The notes: generated by a model from the sequence alone, not told the origin. Shown: positions 1 to 8,255, counted from the first letter of the stretch. The stretch is 23,756 nt of DNA from JAAYCI01 sp964370445 (GCA_964370445.1 CAYJJK010000035.1:1-23756); one strand, 5' to 3'. Made by a program: numbers and translations.

Positions 1-507
1 GTGTCTGCCAATATCAAAAGCAGTTGTGAGAGCACAGGCACACAGTGCATTCGTTTGCTGCGACAAGAGAGCGAATACCAAGATTGTGTTTGTGTATCTT
101 CTGCAAAAAAAGCGGCCGATTACTTAAAAAACACACAAGGCAAGGTGCTGCTTACAACAGGCAGTAAAGAACTGGATGTTTTTACGGCAGTGCCCGATTA
201 TAAGAAACGCCTGTTTGTGCGGGTGTTGCCAACAGAAGATTCTATAAAACGGGCCCTGAGCCTCGGTTACCCTCCGGCGCAAATCATTGCAATGCAAGGC
301 CCATTTAGCAAAGAGCTTAACGTGGCTTTGCTAAAGCAGTTTGAAATAAAGTTTTTGCTGAGTAAAGACGGTGGCAGAGAAGGCGGCTTTGCCGAGAAAT
401 GGCAAGCGGCAACCGAGGTGGGGGCAAAGCTGGTGCTTATAACCCGCCCGCAAGAAGAAGGATTGAGCCTGCAAGAAGTGCAACAGATGTTGGAGGAACT
501 GGCGTGA
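1..507 (+). CDS. cbiJ: Cobalt-precorrin-6A reductase CbiJ/CobK, C-terminal part (5' end outside window)
   Basis: This frame is open from the first base and encodes the last 168 residues of a CbiJ/CobK reductase, which normally has about 250 residues. Roughly 80 N-terminal residues, including the dinucleotide-binding start, therefore lie upstream. The visible part starts at the VSANI stretch that in this family follows the conserved THP-type motif. It continues with IRLLRQES, a TTGSKEL segment, RVLPT and the G-PFS-E-N region typical of CbiJ. The enzyme reduces the macrocycle of (cobalt-)precorrin-6A with NAD(P)H in the cytoplasm. The GTG at base 1 is probably an internal Val codon and not a start. 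The stop codon overlaps the GTG start of cbiET by 4 nt, so the two are probably translationally coupled. The family call is firm; truncation by the window edge is inferred from length and motif position. Confidence 0.9.
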   Translation: MSANIKSSCESTGTQCIRLLRQESEYQDCVCVSSAKKAADYLKNTQGKVLLTTGSKELDVFTAVPDYKKRLFVRVLPTEDSIKRALSLGYPPAQIIAMQGPFSKELNVALLKQFEIKFLLSKDGGREGGFAEKWQAATEVGAKLVLITRPQEEGLSLQEVQQMLEELA

Positions 508-1682
508 AAATTTATTTGGTGGGAATTGGCATGGGTGGCACTTTCACACAGCAAGCGCAAGACGTGATTCAAAGGGCAAATTGTTTGCTTGGTGCAAAGC
601 GGATGCTAGACAGTGTGCAGTCAAAGGCTAAAAAAATTGAGGCGATTGCGCCAGAGGATATAGCAGGGAAAATTCACGGCAGTCAGCATGAGACGGTGGC
701 GGTGCTTTTAAGCGGTGACATTGGTTTTTACAGTGGTGCAAAAAAATTGTTGGAGTTTCTTGACAAAGACGATGTAGAGTGCATAGCCGGTGTGAGTAGT
801 GTGCAGTATTTTTGCGCCAAATTACAAAGGCCTTGGCAAGACATAAAACTTATGAGTTTGCATGGGCGAAATTGTGATGTTGTAACGGCTGTGATGCGCA
901 ACAAGGTTTGTTTTTTCTTAACAGATGCCGTGCATGGCCCAGCGTATATTGGAAGGGAGTTGACAAGGGCAGGGCTTTCGGATGTGTTGCTAAACGTGGG
1001 AGAGAAACTTTCGTATCCTGAGGAAAAAATTACAACAGGCTCAGCTGCCGAAATGGGAAAAAAAGAGTTTGACCCTTTATCGGTGGTGATTGTGGACAAT
1101 GACTTTGCAGTAGAAGAAAACTGTGTGCATGGGCTAGAGGATGAGTGTTTTAGCCGTGGTGAGACACCGATGACAAAGCAAGAGGTGAGAAGCGTCGCGT
1201 TGTCAAAACTGCAACTTAAAAGCACAGATATTGTGTATGATTTAGGTGGTGGAACAGGCTCTGTATCGGTGGAAATGGCAAGACAGTGCACACGGGTTTA
1301 TTCTGTAGAATGCAACGAAAGTGCGGTGCATCTGCTAAAAGAAAACAGAGAGAAGTTCCGCAGCTATAACCTTGAAATTGTGCAGGGCAAGGCGCCACAA
1401 GCGCTAGAGGATTTGCCTTCGCCCGATGCGGCTTTTATTGGTGGAACACGTGGAAATATGGCGAAAATTTTGGCATGCCTTGCAAAAAAGAATCCAAAGG
1501 TTCGTCTCGTGATAACAGCCATTGCTCTTGAAACTTTGGCAGAAGCTGTGGCAGAGCTTTCAAAATATTGCAGTATCAATGTTACGCAAATTGCGGCCAG
1601 CCGAAATAAAAAGGTGGGGCAGTACAATATGATGAAACCGGAAAATCCCATTTGGATTGTATATGGAGAGATGAAGCAATGA
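504..1682 (+). CDS. cbiET: Fused cobalt-precorrin-6B C5,15-methyltransferase / C12-decarboxylase CbiE-CbiT
   Basis: This 392-residue protein is a CbiE (about residues 1-195) and CbiT (about 200-392) fusion, equivalent to CobL of the aerobic pathway. CbiE methylates C5 and CbiT methylates C15 with loss of the C12 acetate carboxyl; both use S-adenosylmethionine. The N-terminus VKIYLVGIGMGG is the tetrapyrrole methylase opening, and LLSGDIGFYSGA is the conserved CbiE substrate segment. The CbiT half carries DLGGGTGSVS (from D246), a class I SAM-binding loop, and AAFIGGTRGN. I chose the GTG at 504 because GGAGG lies just upstream (492-496) and the conserved motif follows directly; an ATG further upstream in this frame would overlap cbiJ by more than 100 nt. 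It overlaps cbiJ and cbiA by 4 nt each. Confidence 0.93.
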   Translation: MKIYLVGIGMGGTFTQQAQDVIQRANCLLGAKRMLDSVQSKAKKIEAIAPEDIAGKIHGSQHETVAVLLSGDIGFYSGAKKLLEFLDKDDVECIAGVSSVQYFCAKLQRPWQDIKLMSLHGRNCDVVTAVMRNKVCFFLTDAVHGPAYIGRELTRAGLSDVLLNVGEKLSYPEEKITTGSAAEMGKKEFDPLSVVIVDNDFAVEENCVHGLEDECFSRGETPMTKQEVRSVALSKLQLKSTDIVYDLGGGTGSVSVEMARQCTRVYSVECNESAVHLLKENREKFRSYNLEIVQGKAPQALEDLPSPDAAFIGGTRGNMAKILACLAKKNPKVRLVITAIALETLAEAVAELSKYCSINVTQIAASRNKKVGQYNMMKPENPIWIVYGEMKQ

Positions 1683-2995
1683 GCCGTGTGATGATAGCAG
1701 CACCCGGTAGTGCCACGGGAAAAACGACATTTACTTGTGGGCTTTTGCAGGTGCTTAAAAACCGGCAACTGGATATAAGCGCCTTTAAATGTGGGCCGGA
1801 CTATATTGATCCAATGTTTCACAGCAAAGTGATTGGCGTTCCATCGATGAACTTGGATTTATTTTTTCAAACAGAGGAGCAAGTGGCAGGGTTCTTTTGT
1901 AAGCATCATCGGGATATTTCCGTGATAGAAGGCGTGATGGGGTATTACGATGGGCTTTGTGGAACAACAGATATTGCCAGCAGTTACCATTTGGCCTTAG
2001 TTACAAAAACACCGGTGATTTTGCTATTGAGCCCCAAAGGGCAATCTTTGTCTTTACTTGCGTTGCTGAAAGGGTTTTTAGATTTCCGTAAAGATAGTAA
2101 CATTCAAGGTGTTGTTTTAAATAGGTGTTCAAAATCAATGCATGACCTGCTGAAACCACTGATAGAAGAGCAATGTGTGCCTGTTTTGGGCTATGTTCCC
2201 GAGATGGAAGAGATCGGTTTGGAAAGCAGGCACCTGGGGCTTGTAACAGCCGCAGAAGTGAAGGATTTAGAGCAAAAGCTGGAGACTTTGGCACAGGCAA
2301 TGGAAAAAACAGTGGACATTGAAGGAATATTGAAAATTGCGCAAAATGCCCCTTTGCTTTTTGCAAAGCAAAAGCAAACAAAGTCATTTTCTAAAACCAA
2401 AACTGTTGCGGTGGCTATGGATGAGGCCTTTTGTTTTTACTATAAAGATAATTTGGATTTGTTGTGTGAGCTTGGCTGCAAGGTGCAGTATTTTAGTCCT
2501 CTAAAGGACGACAACCTACCACAAAATACCTCTTGCATCTACCTTGGTGGCGGATATCCTGAATTGTATGCAAAGGAGCTTATGGCCAACATAAAGATGC
2601 GCAAAGCTTTAAAAGATGCGGCTGAAAAGGGTGTGCCTATTTTGGCGGAGTGTGGCGGGTTTATGTATTTGCTTGAAGACATTGCCGGTGAAGCAATGGT
2701 GGCAGCTTTGAAGGGTTCTTCTTATAAAGTGGGCAAATTGGTGCGCTTTGGCTATGTGGAGCTGGAAGCACAGGAAGACGGGCCTTTTCTTAAAAGAGGT
2801 GAGCGTATTCGAGGCCACGAATTTCACCATTGGGACAGCACCGAAAATGGAGCTACTTGTACGGCAACAAAACCGATATCCGGCAGAAATTGGCCTTGTA
2901 TGCGCACCGAAGGTATGACAATGGCAGGATTTCCCCACTTATATTTTAGAAGCTGTGAAACTATGCTTAGGAGGTTTGTGGAATGTGGGATATAG
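1679..2995 (+). CDS. cbiA: Cobyrinate a,c-diamide synthase CbiA
   Basis: This 438-residue glutamine-dependent amidotransferase amidates the a and c acetate side chains of the corrin ring using ATP and glutamine. The N-terminal dethiobiotin-synthetase-like domain shows a P-loop (APGSATGKTT), FKCGPDYIDP and the VIEGVMGYYDG motif. The C-terminal class I glutamine amidotransferase domain shows the catalytic Cys (C325 in AECGGFMYL) and a late His (H420 in GFPHLYF). Length is near the usual 450. Start: ATG at 1679 is preceded by GGAGAG (1665-1670) and puts the P-loop close to the N-terminus. It overlaps cbiET by 4 nt and cobT by 13 nt. The related side-chain amidotransferase cbiP is further down the same array, so both amidation steps are encoded here. 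Confidence 0.95.
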   Translation: MSRVMIAAPGSATGKTTFTCGLLQVLKNRQLDISAFKCGPDYIDPMFHSKVIGVPSMNLDLFFQTEEQVAGFFCKHHRDISVIEGVMGYYDGLCGTTDIASSYHLALVTKTPVILLLSPKGQSLSLLALLKGFLDFRKDSNIQGVVLNRCSKSMHDLLKPLIEEQCVPVLGYVPEMEEIGLESRHLGLVTAAEVKDLEQKLETLAQAMEKTVDIEGILKIAQNAPLLFAKQKQTKSFSKTKTVAVAMDEAFCFYYKDNLDLLCELGCKVQYFSPLKDDNLPQNTSCIYLGGGYPELYAKELMANIKMRKALKDAAEKGVPILAECGGFMYLLEDIAGEAMVAALKGSSYKVGKLVRFGYVELEAQEDGPFLKRGERIRGHEFHHWDSTENGATCTATKPISGRNWPCMRTEGMTMAGFPHLYFRSCETMLRRFVECGI

Positions 2996-4023
2996 CGGGA
3001 CTGGACGAAAAATCGATGGCATTGGCACGAAAACGCTGGGACAGCATTGCAAAACCGATAGGCTCGTTGGGGCTGTTAGAAGAAGCTGTTATTAAAGTGG
3101 CCGGCCTTATTGGTAGCGACAAAGTGTGTTTTGATAAAAAAGCAACGCTTGTGATGTGTGCAGATAATGGCGTGGTGGCGCAGGGGATTTCGCAGGTGGG
3201 CAGCGATGTAACTGCCTTGGTGGCATCGAATATGACACGCGGAGAAACATGCCTTTGTCGTATGTCGGCCATTGCGCAGGCTGATGTTGCACCCATTGAT
3301 GTGGGCATGGTGGTGGAAGTGGAGGGCGTGCTCAACAAAAAAACTGCACGTGGCACACAGGACATTTCAAAAGGCCCTGCCATGACGAGGGAAGACGCTT
3401 TATATGCTATACAGGTGGGCATTGATTTGGTTCAAGAGTATAAGAATAAAGGATATCGCTTGCTTGCAACAGGGGAAATGGGTATTGGCAATACCACCAC
3501 AGCCAGTGCCATTGCAACGGTTTTGCTAAATGAAGAGGTGCAAAATGTAACTGGCAAGGGGTCTGGGCTAACAAATGCTGCTTTTGAAAACAAAAAAAGA
3601 GTGATACAACAATCGATAAATATCAACCAACCGGATAAAAACAATGGTTTGGATGTGCTGATAAAACTTGGAGGTTTTGACATTGCGGCAATGGCAGGAA
3701 TGTTCATTGGGGGGGCAGTGCACCGTGTGCCTATTCTCATCGATGGTATGATTTCATCGGTGGCAGCCGTGGTGGCAAAATCGATTGAGCCAAAGTCTGT
3801 ATATGCTATGCTGGCCAGCCATTGCTCGGCAGAACCTGCGGGTAAAATGGTGCTGGAGCATTTGGGCCTTGAGCCACTTTTGCAAGCACATATGCGCCTT
3901 GGTGAAGGAACAGGCGCCGTGGCGGTGATGCCGGTTTTAGATATGGCTGTGGAGGTGTATCAAAATATGAGCACTTTCGAAGAGATCAACTTGGACGATT
4001 ATGAGAGGTTTGACGAAGCATGA
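2983..4023 (+). CDS. cobT: Nicotinate-nucleotide:dimethylbenzimidazole phosphoribosyltransferase CobT
   Basis: This 346-residue enzyme transfers the ribose phosphate of nicotinate mononucleotide to a lower-ligand base, giving alpha-ribazole-5'-phosphate for the nucleotide loop. Family landmarks are the N-terminal KPIGSLGLLE, MCADNGVV, TGEMGIGNTT, GTDIAAM-like GGFDIAAMAG, and the C-terminal RLGEGTGA. The last contains E308, which matches the catalytic Glu317 of the Salmonella enzyme. Start: ATG 2983 has AGGAGG at 2969-2974 with 8-nt spacing. The start lies inside the end of cbiA (13-nt overlap), and the stop overlaps cobU by 4 nt. The sequence does not reveal which lower-ligand base is used, and no benzimidazole synthesis genes (bluB or bza) are in the window. 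Confidence 0.96.
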   Translation: MWDIAGLDEKSMALARKRWDSIAKPIGSLGLLEEAVIKVAGLIGSDKVCFDKKATLVMCADNGVVAQGISQVGSDVTALVASNMTRGETCLCRMSAIAQADVAPIDVGMVVEVEGVLNKKTARGTQDISKGPAMTREDALYAIQVGIDLVQEYKNKGYRLLATGEMGIGNTTTASAIATVLLNEEVQNVTGKGSGLTNAAFENKKRVIQQSININQPDKNNGLDVLIKLGGFDIAAMAGMFIGGAVHRVPILIDGMISSVAAVVAKSIEPKSVYAMLASHCSAEPAGKMVLEHLGLEPLLQAHMRLGEGTGAVAVMPVLDMAVEVYQNMSTFEEINLDDYERFDEA

Positions 4024-4526
4024 GAGAATTGGTGCTGGGGGCAAGCGGAAGCGGAAAAAGTGATTATGCAGAAAATTTGCTAAAAGACAAACAGAATTTG
4101 TATTATTTGGCCACGATGCGTCCCTTTGGGAAAGAAGCTGTTGCAAGAGTGCAGCGGCATCAGAAATTGCGTGAGGGAAAGGGATTTCGAACCATCGAAC
4201 AATATGTGGATATTGTCCATTTGCAGTTGCCGAAAGGTGCAAATGTGCTGCTTGAATGTATGGGTAATCTTGTGGCAAATGAATTGTTTGAAGGTGGTGG
4301 GGATGCAAAAGAACGGATCTTGTTTGGGATAGACCACTTGCAAAACCAGTGCGAAAGCTTGGTGATTGTAACAAATGATGTATTTTGTGAAGCACTTGCA
4401 TATCCAAAAGAGACGATGGAGTATATGGAGTGTCTTGCAAGTGTGAACTGCGCACTTGCAAAGCGCTTTGGTGGTGTGGTGGAAGTATGTTGTGGAATTG
4501 GGGTGAAATACTTTGCGTCTTCTTAA
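4020..4526 (+). CDS. cobU: Adenosylcobinamide kinase / adenosylcobinamide-phosphate guanylyltransferase CobU
   Basis: This 168-residue protein is of the CobU/CobP family, which phosphorylates adenosylcobinamide and then attaches GMP to give adenosylcobinamide-GDP. The P-loop GASGSGKS is at residues 7-14. YYLATMRP follows, and H47 in RVQRHQKL aligns with the Salmonella His46 that carries the GMP. The conserved late motif (N-E-V-G-x-G-I-V-P in typical CobU) is degenerate here, reading NDVFCEALAYP. That motif is intact in the short CobU-like protein two genes downstream. Length is slightly below the usual 180. The gene overlaps cobT by 4 nt and cobS by 14 nt. The family call is firm; whether this copy alone does both steps is uncertain because of the altered motif. 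Confidence 0.9.
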   Translation: MRELVLGASGSGKSDYAENLLKDKQNLYYLATMRPFGKEAVARVQRHQKLREGKGFRTIEQYVDIVHLQLPKGANVLLECMGNLVANELFEGGGDAKERILFGIDHLQNQCESLVIVTNDVFCEALAYPKETMEYMECLASVNCALAKRFGGVVEVCCGIGVKYFASS

Positions 4527-5286
4527 TAGCTGTATAATCAGCTTTTCGATGTATAGCAAAATTCCGATGCCAAAGGCAGAGTGGACGGCGGAAAATATGC
4601 GATATTCTATGTGCTTCTTTCCATTTGTTGGTATTTTTGTGGCGTTGTTTCAGTGGCTTTGGGCTACGGTATGTGGTGTACTTTCATTTTCAGATCTGCT
4701 GCTGGGGGTGGGCATGGCGGCTGTGCCCATTGCGGTTACGGGAGGCATTCATATCGATGGTTTTTTAGACACGTGCGACGCACTTTCCAGCCATCAAAGC
4801 AAAGAGCGCAAGCTGGAAATTCTAAAAGACAGCCACACCGGTGCATTTGCCATTCTCTGCTTTGGGCTTTATTTTTCATTTTATGTGGCACTTGCTTCTA
4901 ACATACAGTATAACACAGATATTTTGGTTATTTTAGCAGGTGGACATTTTTTACAAAGGTGCCTTAGTGGGCTGAGTGTGGCCACATTTTCATGTGCAAA
5001 ACAAAGTGGTCTTGTGTACACATTTGCAGATGCAGCAGCAAGAAAAACAGTGCGCATCGTGCTGGTGGTTTTGGCGGTCTTTATGTTTGCCTTAATGCTA
5101 TGGGTTTCACTGTATTCCTTGTTATTGCTTACAGTGGCTATGTTTGTTTTTTTATATTATTATGTGATGAGCAAGCAGCAGTTTGGTGGCATAACAGGAG
5201 ATTTGGCTGGATATTTTTTACAACTGTGCGAGATATTCTTTTTGGCTGCATTGCTTGTAGGGCAAAAAATGGAGGTACTGGGATGA
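4513..5286 (+). CDS. cobS: Adenosylcobinamide-GDP ribazoletransferase CobS (cobalamin synthase)
   Basis: This 257-residue polytopic membrane protein joins adenosylcobinamide-GDP with alpha-ribazole (phosphate), the last condensation of cobalamin synthesis, at the membrane. The N-terminus has the family SKIPMP motif, followed by the signature GGIHIDGFLDTCDAL, then KDSHTGAFA and a late GGITGDLAGY. Several hydrophobic segments follow, including roughly residues 37-75, 115-150 and 180-220. I chose the TTG at 4513: GGGGTG lies 7 nt upstream (4500-4505), and it supplies the hydrophobic stretch that precedes KIPMP in homologues. The ATG at 4550 would cut into that conserved segment. The start overlaps the end of cobU by 14 nt, and the stop overlaps the next gene by 4 nt. 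Confidence 0.93.
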   Translation: MRLLNSCIISFSMYSKIPMPKAEWTAENMRYSMCFFPFVGIFVALFQWLWATVCGVLSFSDLLLGVGMAAVPIAVTGGIHIDGFLDTCDALSSHQSKERKLEILKDSHTGAFAILCFGLYFSFYVALASNIQYNTDILVILAGGHFLQRCLSGLSVATFSCAKQSGLVYTFADAAARKTVRIVLVVLAVFMFALMLWVSLYSLLLLTVAMFVFLYYYVMSKQQFGGITGDLAGYFLQLCEIFFLAALLVGQKMEVLG

Positions 5287-5606
5287 TTTTGGTGGTAGGG
5301 GGACGTTGTGCAGGAAAACTTGCGTATGTGCAAAGCCTTGGCTACGATGAAAAGGAAATCGCCTATGCTGTGCTGGATAAAAAGCCGGTGCTTTACCATT
5401 TGGAGCAAATGGATTTTCCATTAGATGAGGCGATTTTGTTAAAAAAAGAAGTGGTGATTTGTGATGAAGTGGGCAGTGGCATTGTGCCTTTAGCGCGAGA
5501 GCAACGAGAAAGACGCGAAGAAATTGCGCGCTTATGCACACAGCTTGCTAAAGAGGCACAAAGCGTTGTGCGGCTTGTGGCAGGCATACCAGTGAAGCTA
5601 AAATGA
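5283..5606 (+). CDS. Short CobU-like nucleotide-binding protein (second, truncated CobU paralogue)
   Basis: This 107-residue protein looks like a condensed CobU. It starts with a P-loop-like MILVVGGRCAGK and ends with VVICDEVGSGIVP, an R-rich helix and LVAGIPVKLK, which correspond to the two ends of CobU. The middle section is missing, including the guanylylated His and the YIATA-type segment. The gene sits between cobS and cobC with 4-nt overlaps on both sides, so it is clearly part of the operon and not a decayed remnant. Its EVGxGIVP motif is intact, while the full-length CobU upstream has lost it. It may be an accessory or partner subunit of CobU; an independent kinase function is also possible. 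Family membership is fairly sure, function is inference. Confidence 0.75.
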   Translation: MILVVGGRCAGKLAYVQSLGYDEKEIAYAVLDKKPVLYHLEQMDFPLDEAILLKKEVVICDEVGSGIVPLAREQRERREEIARLCTQLAKEAQSVVRLVAGIPVKLK

Positions 5607-6157
5607 GGATTACACTTATACGCCATGCCAGCACAAAGGGGAACCTAAAAAAACAGTATATCGGTAAAACAGATGAAGACATTGTGCACACCCCTCCTGT
5701 GTTTAGCGAGCAGCAAGGTCTTGTATATGTAACGCCACTAAAGCGCACAGCACAAACTGCTGCGGCCTTGTTTCCAAACAAACACCAGCAGGTGGTGCCG
5801 GCCTTGGTCGAGATGGATTTTGGTATATTCGAAGGAAAAAACTATCAAGAGATGGAAGATTTTTTGCCCTATCGACAGTGGGTGGAGGGGGGTTGTCTTG
5901 ATTCTTGCCCAAATGGTGAAAGCCGAGAGGCGTTTTCAAAGCGGGTTTGTAAGGGCTTTTTAGAGCTTCTTGATATAAGCGCGCAAGAGGATATGGTTTT
6001 TGTGGTGCACGGAGGGGTTGTTATGGCACTTATGCACCATTTTTGCCCGGAAAAGGATTATTTTTCTTGGCATTGTGAAAATTGTTGTGGATACACTTTT
6101 GAATTTTCAAATAAATGTATTCAGGATATAAGGAGTGTGTGCTTTTGTACATCGTGA
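5603..6157 (+). CDS. cobC: Alpha-ribazole phosphatase CobC (histidine phosphatase superfamily)
   Basis: This 184-residue phosphatase removes the 5'-phosphate of alpha-ribazole phosphate or of adenosylcobalamin phosphate during nucleotide loop assembly. The phosphohistidine motif LIRHAST (H8) is at the N-terminus, followed by YIGKTDEDI. Next come TPLKRTAQTA with the second conserved Arg, MDFGIFEGKNYQEM, and a C-terminal VVHGGV with the second catalytic His. Start: ATG 5603 overlaps the stop of the short CobU-like gene by 4 nt. Other members of the superfamily act on different phosphates, but the position between cobU/cobS and cbiB makes the CobC role most likely. The 3' end is overlapped by cbiB. 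Confidence 0.9.
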   Translation: MRITLIRHASTKGNLKKQYIGKTDEDIVHTPPVFSEQQGLVYVTPLKRTAQTAAALFPNKHQQVVPALVEMDFGIFEGKNYQEMEDFLPYRQWVEGGCLDSCPNGESREAFSKRVCKGFLELLDISAQEDMVFVVHGGVVMALMHHFCPEKDYFSWHCENCCGYTFEFSNKCIQDIRSVCFCTS

Positions 6158-7095
6158 TTTCGGGCCTAGTGCTTGGTTTTTTGCTCGATTTGCTTTTGGG
6201 CGACCCACCCAATTGGCCGCACCCGGTTGTGTGGATAGGCAAGCTAATCTCTTTTCTGGAAAAGAGATTGATTGTGAGAAAAAACAAAATACTCGCAGGT
6301 GCATTGCTGGTGTTTTTGGTTTGTGCCGTGTCTTTTTTGTTACCGTTGTTCCTTTTGGTTTTGTGCTATTGGATCTCCCCTTGGCTGTGTTTTTTGGTGA
6401 ATGCATTGATGTGTTATCAAATTTTTGCAACGAAGTGCCTTGCACAAGCGGCAAGCTTTGTGCAAAGTGAAATGGAGATCAGCTTAGAAAAAGGTCGTTT
6501 GGCCGTTGGGCGAATTGTAGGCAGGGATAGCTCAAAGCTGAGCAGAGAAGGCGTTTTGAAGGCAACAGTGGAAACGGTAGCCGAAAATACCACAGATGGT
6601 GTGATTGCACCTATGCTGTATATGGCTTTGGGCGGTGCACCACTGGCATTTCTATATAAGGCTATCAATACGATGGACAGTATGCTGGGGTACAAAAATG
6701 AGACTTATTTGGAGTTTGGCAGAGTGGCCGCAAAAACAGATGATGTGGCAAATTATATTCCGGCAAGAATCACCGCTTGGCTCATGATCGTTGCCACGTT
6801 TTTGCTTGGGCAAAACACACGTGCAGCTTTTACCATTTGGAAGCGTGATAGACGCAAACATCAAAGCCCCAATTCGGCACAAACAGAAGCGGTGTGTGCC
6901 GGTGCACTGGGGCTACAGCTTGCAGGAGATGCCGTCTATTTTGGCAAATGCCTTAAAAAGCCATTTATTGGCGATAAATGCAGAGAAATAGAGCTGTCTG
7001 ACATTACGAAGGCGAATGGGCTAATGTTTACAACTGCGGCGTTGGGGCTTTTGGCAGTGGGCTTGCCATGGGTATTTCTATTGTTTTTTTTATAA
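6145..7095 (+). CDS. cbiB: Adenosylcobinamide-phosphate synthase CbiB
   Basis: This 316-residue integral membrane protein attaches the aminopropanol (phosphate) arm made by CobD to adenosylcobyric acid. Conserved features are DLLLGDPPNWPHPVVWIGK near the N-terminus, ETVAENTTDGVIAPM, NTMDSMLGYKNE and a C-terminal hydrophobic segment. I prefer the TTG at 6145: AGGAG at 6131-6135 is 9 nt upstream, and it leaves the usual short hydrophobic lead before the D-x-x-x-GDP motif. An ATG at 6115 would add ten residues and places that ribosome binding site inside the gene. With the TTG start the overlap with cobC is 13 nt. This gene ends the first block of the array; a 92-nt gap follows before cobD. Confidence 0.93.
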   Translation: MYIVISGLVLGFLLDLLLGDPPNWPHPVVWIGKLISFLEKRLIVRKNKILAGALLVFLVCAVSFLLPLFLLVLCYWISPWLCFLVNALMCYQIFATKCLAQAASFVQSEMEISLEKGRLAVGRIVGRDSSKLSREGVLKATVETVAENTTDGVIAPMLYMALGGAPLAFLYKAINTMDSMLGYKNETYLEFGRVAAKTDDVANYIPARITAWLMIVATFLLGQNTRAAFTIWKRDRRKHQSPNSAQTEAVCAGALGLQLAGDAVYFGKCLKKPFIGDKCREIELSDITKANGLMFTTAALGLLAVGLPWVFLLFFL

Positions 7096-7187
7096 TCTTG
7101 CACTGAAAAGAAATTCTTAAAAATTCTGATATTCTTTGATTGAGTTTTGGCAAAAAGGTTACGTTTGTAAAATGATGGGAGAAGAGA

Positions 7188-8240
7188 ATGAAACTGGTTC
7201 ACGGTGGGGATATTGAAGGATACAAGGCGCAATACGGACGAGAACCGGTAGATTTTTCGGCGAATGTATCACCGCTTGGGCTACCAAAATCCGCAAGAGA
7301 GGCCATTGTGGAGGCGCTAGATTTTACCGAACGCTATCCGGACCCATTGTGCAGGGAACTTTGCGAAAGCATTGGAAAAGCAGAAGGGGTGAGTGCAAAG
7401 TTTGTCTTATGTGGAAACGGAGCTTCTGATATTTTGTACCGCTTGGTGCTTTCGAAAAAGCCCAAAGTGGCCTTGCTTACAGCACCTACCTTTGCGGGGT
7501 ATGAGGAGGCTTTGTGTGTACTGGGATGTGAAATACGATATCATGTTTTGAAACACGAACAAAAGTTTGATTTGACGCGTAGCATTCTGGAACAAATTAC
7601 ACCGGAAGTGGATATCGTGTTTATTTGCAACCCCAACAACCCAACAGGACGTTCGGTGCAAAGGGCATTATTAGAGGAAATTTTACTTAAGTGCGAGCAA
7701 GTGGGTAGTTTTTTGGTGGTGGACGAGTGTTTTAATGCTTTTTTGCAAGACGGTGAACAAAAAACAATGAAACCTTTTTTGCAAAGCCAACACCTATTGA
7801 TTTTAAAAGCCTACACGAAGCAATACGCCATGGCCGGCGTGCGGCTGGGTTATGCTTTGTGCTCTAATGAGGAGGTGCTTTTGGGCATTCGCGCCTGTGG
7901 GCAAACGTGGAGTGTATCGTATTTGGCGCAAAGAGCAGGCATTGCTTTAGCAAGCGAGCAGGCTTACACAAGGGAGCTTACAAAAAAAATTGAGTGTTGG
8001 AAAGGACGGCTTTTATCGGTTCTGTGTCGAAAGCACATTGAGGTTATTGGCTGTGACGCAAACTATGTTTTTTTTCACTCATCAATAAACAATCTTTTCG
8101 TAAAATTGGCAGAACAAGGGATTTTAATTCGCTCGTGTGCAAATTATGTGGGTTTACAAGAAGGGTATTATCGAGTGGCAGTGCAAAACAGTGCAGATAT
8201 AGATTTACTTGGTGCGGCGTTTACCAATATAGAGAAATGA
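7188..8240 (+). CDS. cobD: L-threonine-O-3-phosphate decarboxylase CobD
   Basis: This 350-residue PLP enzyme of aminotransferase fold type I decarboxylates threonine phosphate to (R)-1-aminopropan-2-yl phosphate, the substrate of CbiB. Visible motifs are DFSANVSPLGLP at the N-terminus, FICNPNNPTG, VDECFNAF, and the PLP-lysine segment AYTKQYAMAGVRLGY with K211 (Salmonella K216). This fits CobD better than the closely related histidinol-phosphate aminotransferase, and the cobalamin context agrees. Start: ATG 7188 follows a purine-rich GGGAGAAGAG. It is the first gene after the only sizeable gap in the array. That gap contains a TATAAT at 7091-7096, but I see no good -35 for it. A 15-nt gap leads to cbiP. 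Confidence 0.93.
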   Translation: MKLVHGGDIEGYKAQYGREPVDFSANVSPLGLPKSAREAIVEALDFTERYPDPLCRELCESIGKAEGVSAKFVLCGNGASDILYRLVLSKKPKVALLTAPTFAGYEEALCVLGCEIRYHVLKHEQKFDLTRSILEQITPEVDIVFICNPNNPTGRSVQRALLEEILLKCEQVGSFLVVDECFNAFLQDGEQKTMKPFLQSQHLLILKAYTKQYAMAGVRLGYALCSNEEVLLGIRACGQTWSVSYLAQRAGIALASEQAYTRELTKKIECWKGRLLSVLCRKHIEVIGCDANYVFFHSSINNLFVKLAEQGILIRSCANYVGLQEGYYRVAVQNSADIDLLGAAFTNIEK

Positions 8241-8255
8241 GAGAGGAAGCAACAC

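Noticed and set aside
399..503. Longer cbiET starting at ATG 399
   Set aside because: It would overlap cbiJ by over 100 nt with an extension unlike any methylase N-terminus; GTG 504 starts directly at the conserved KIYLVGIG motif.
7096..7187. Possible cobalamin riboswitch before cobD
   Set aside because: The gap is only 92 nt, far shorter than a cobalamin riboswitch of about 200 nt, and no B12-box-like sequence is visible.
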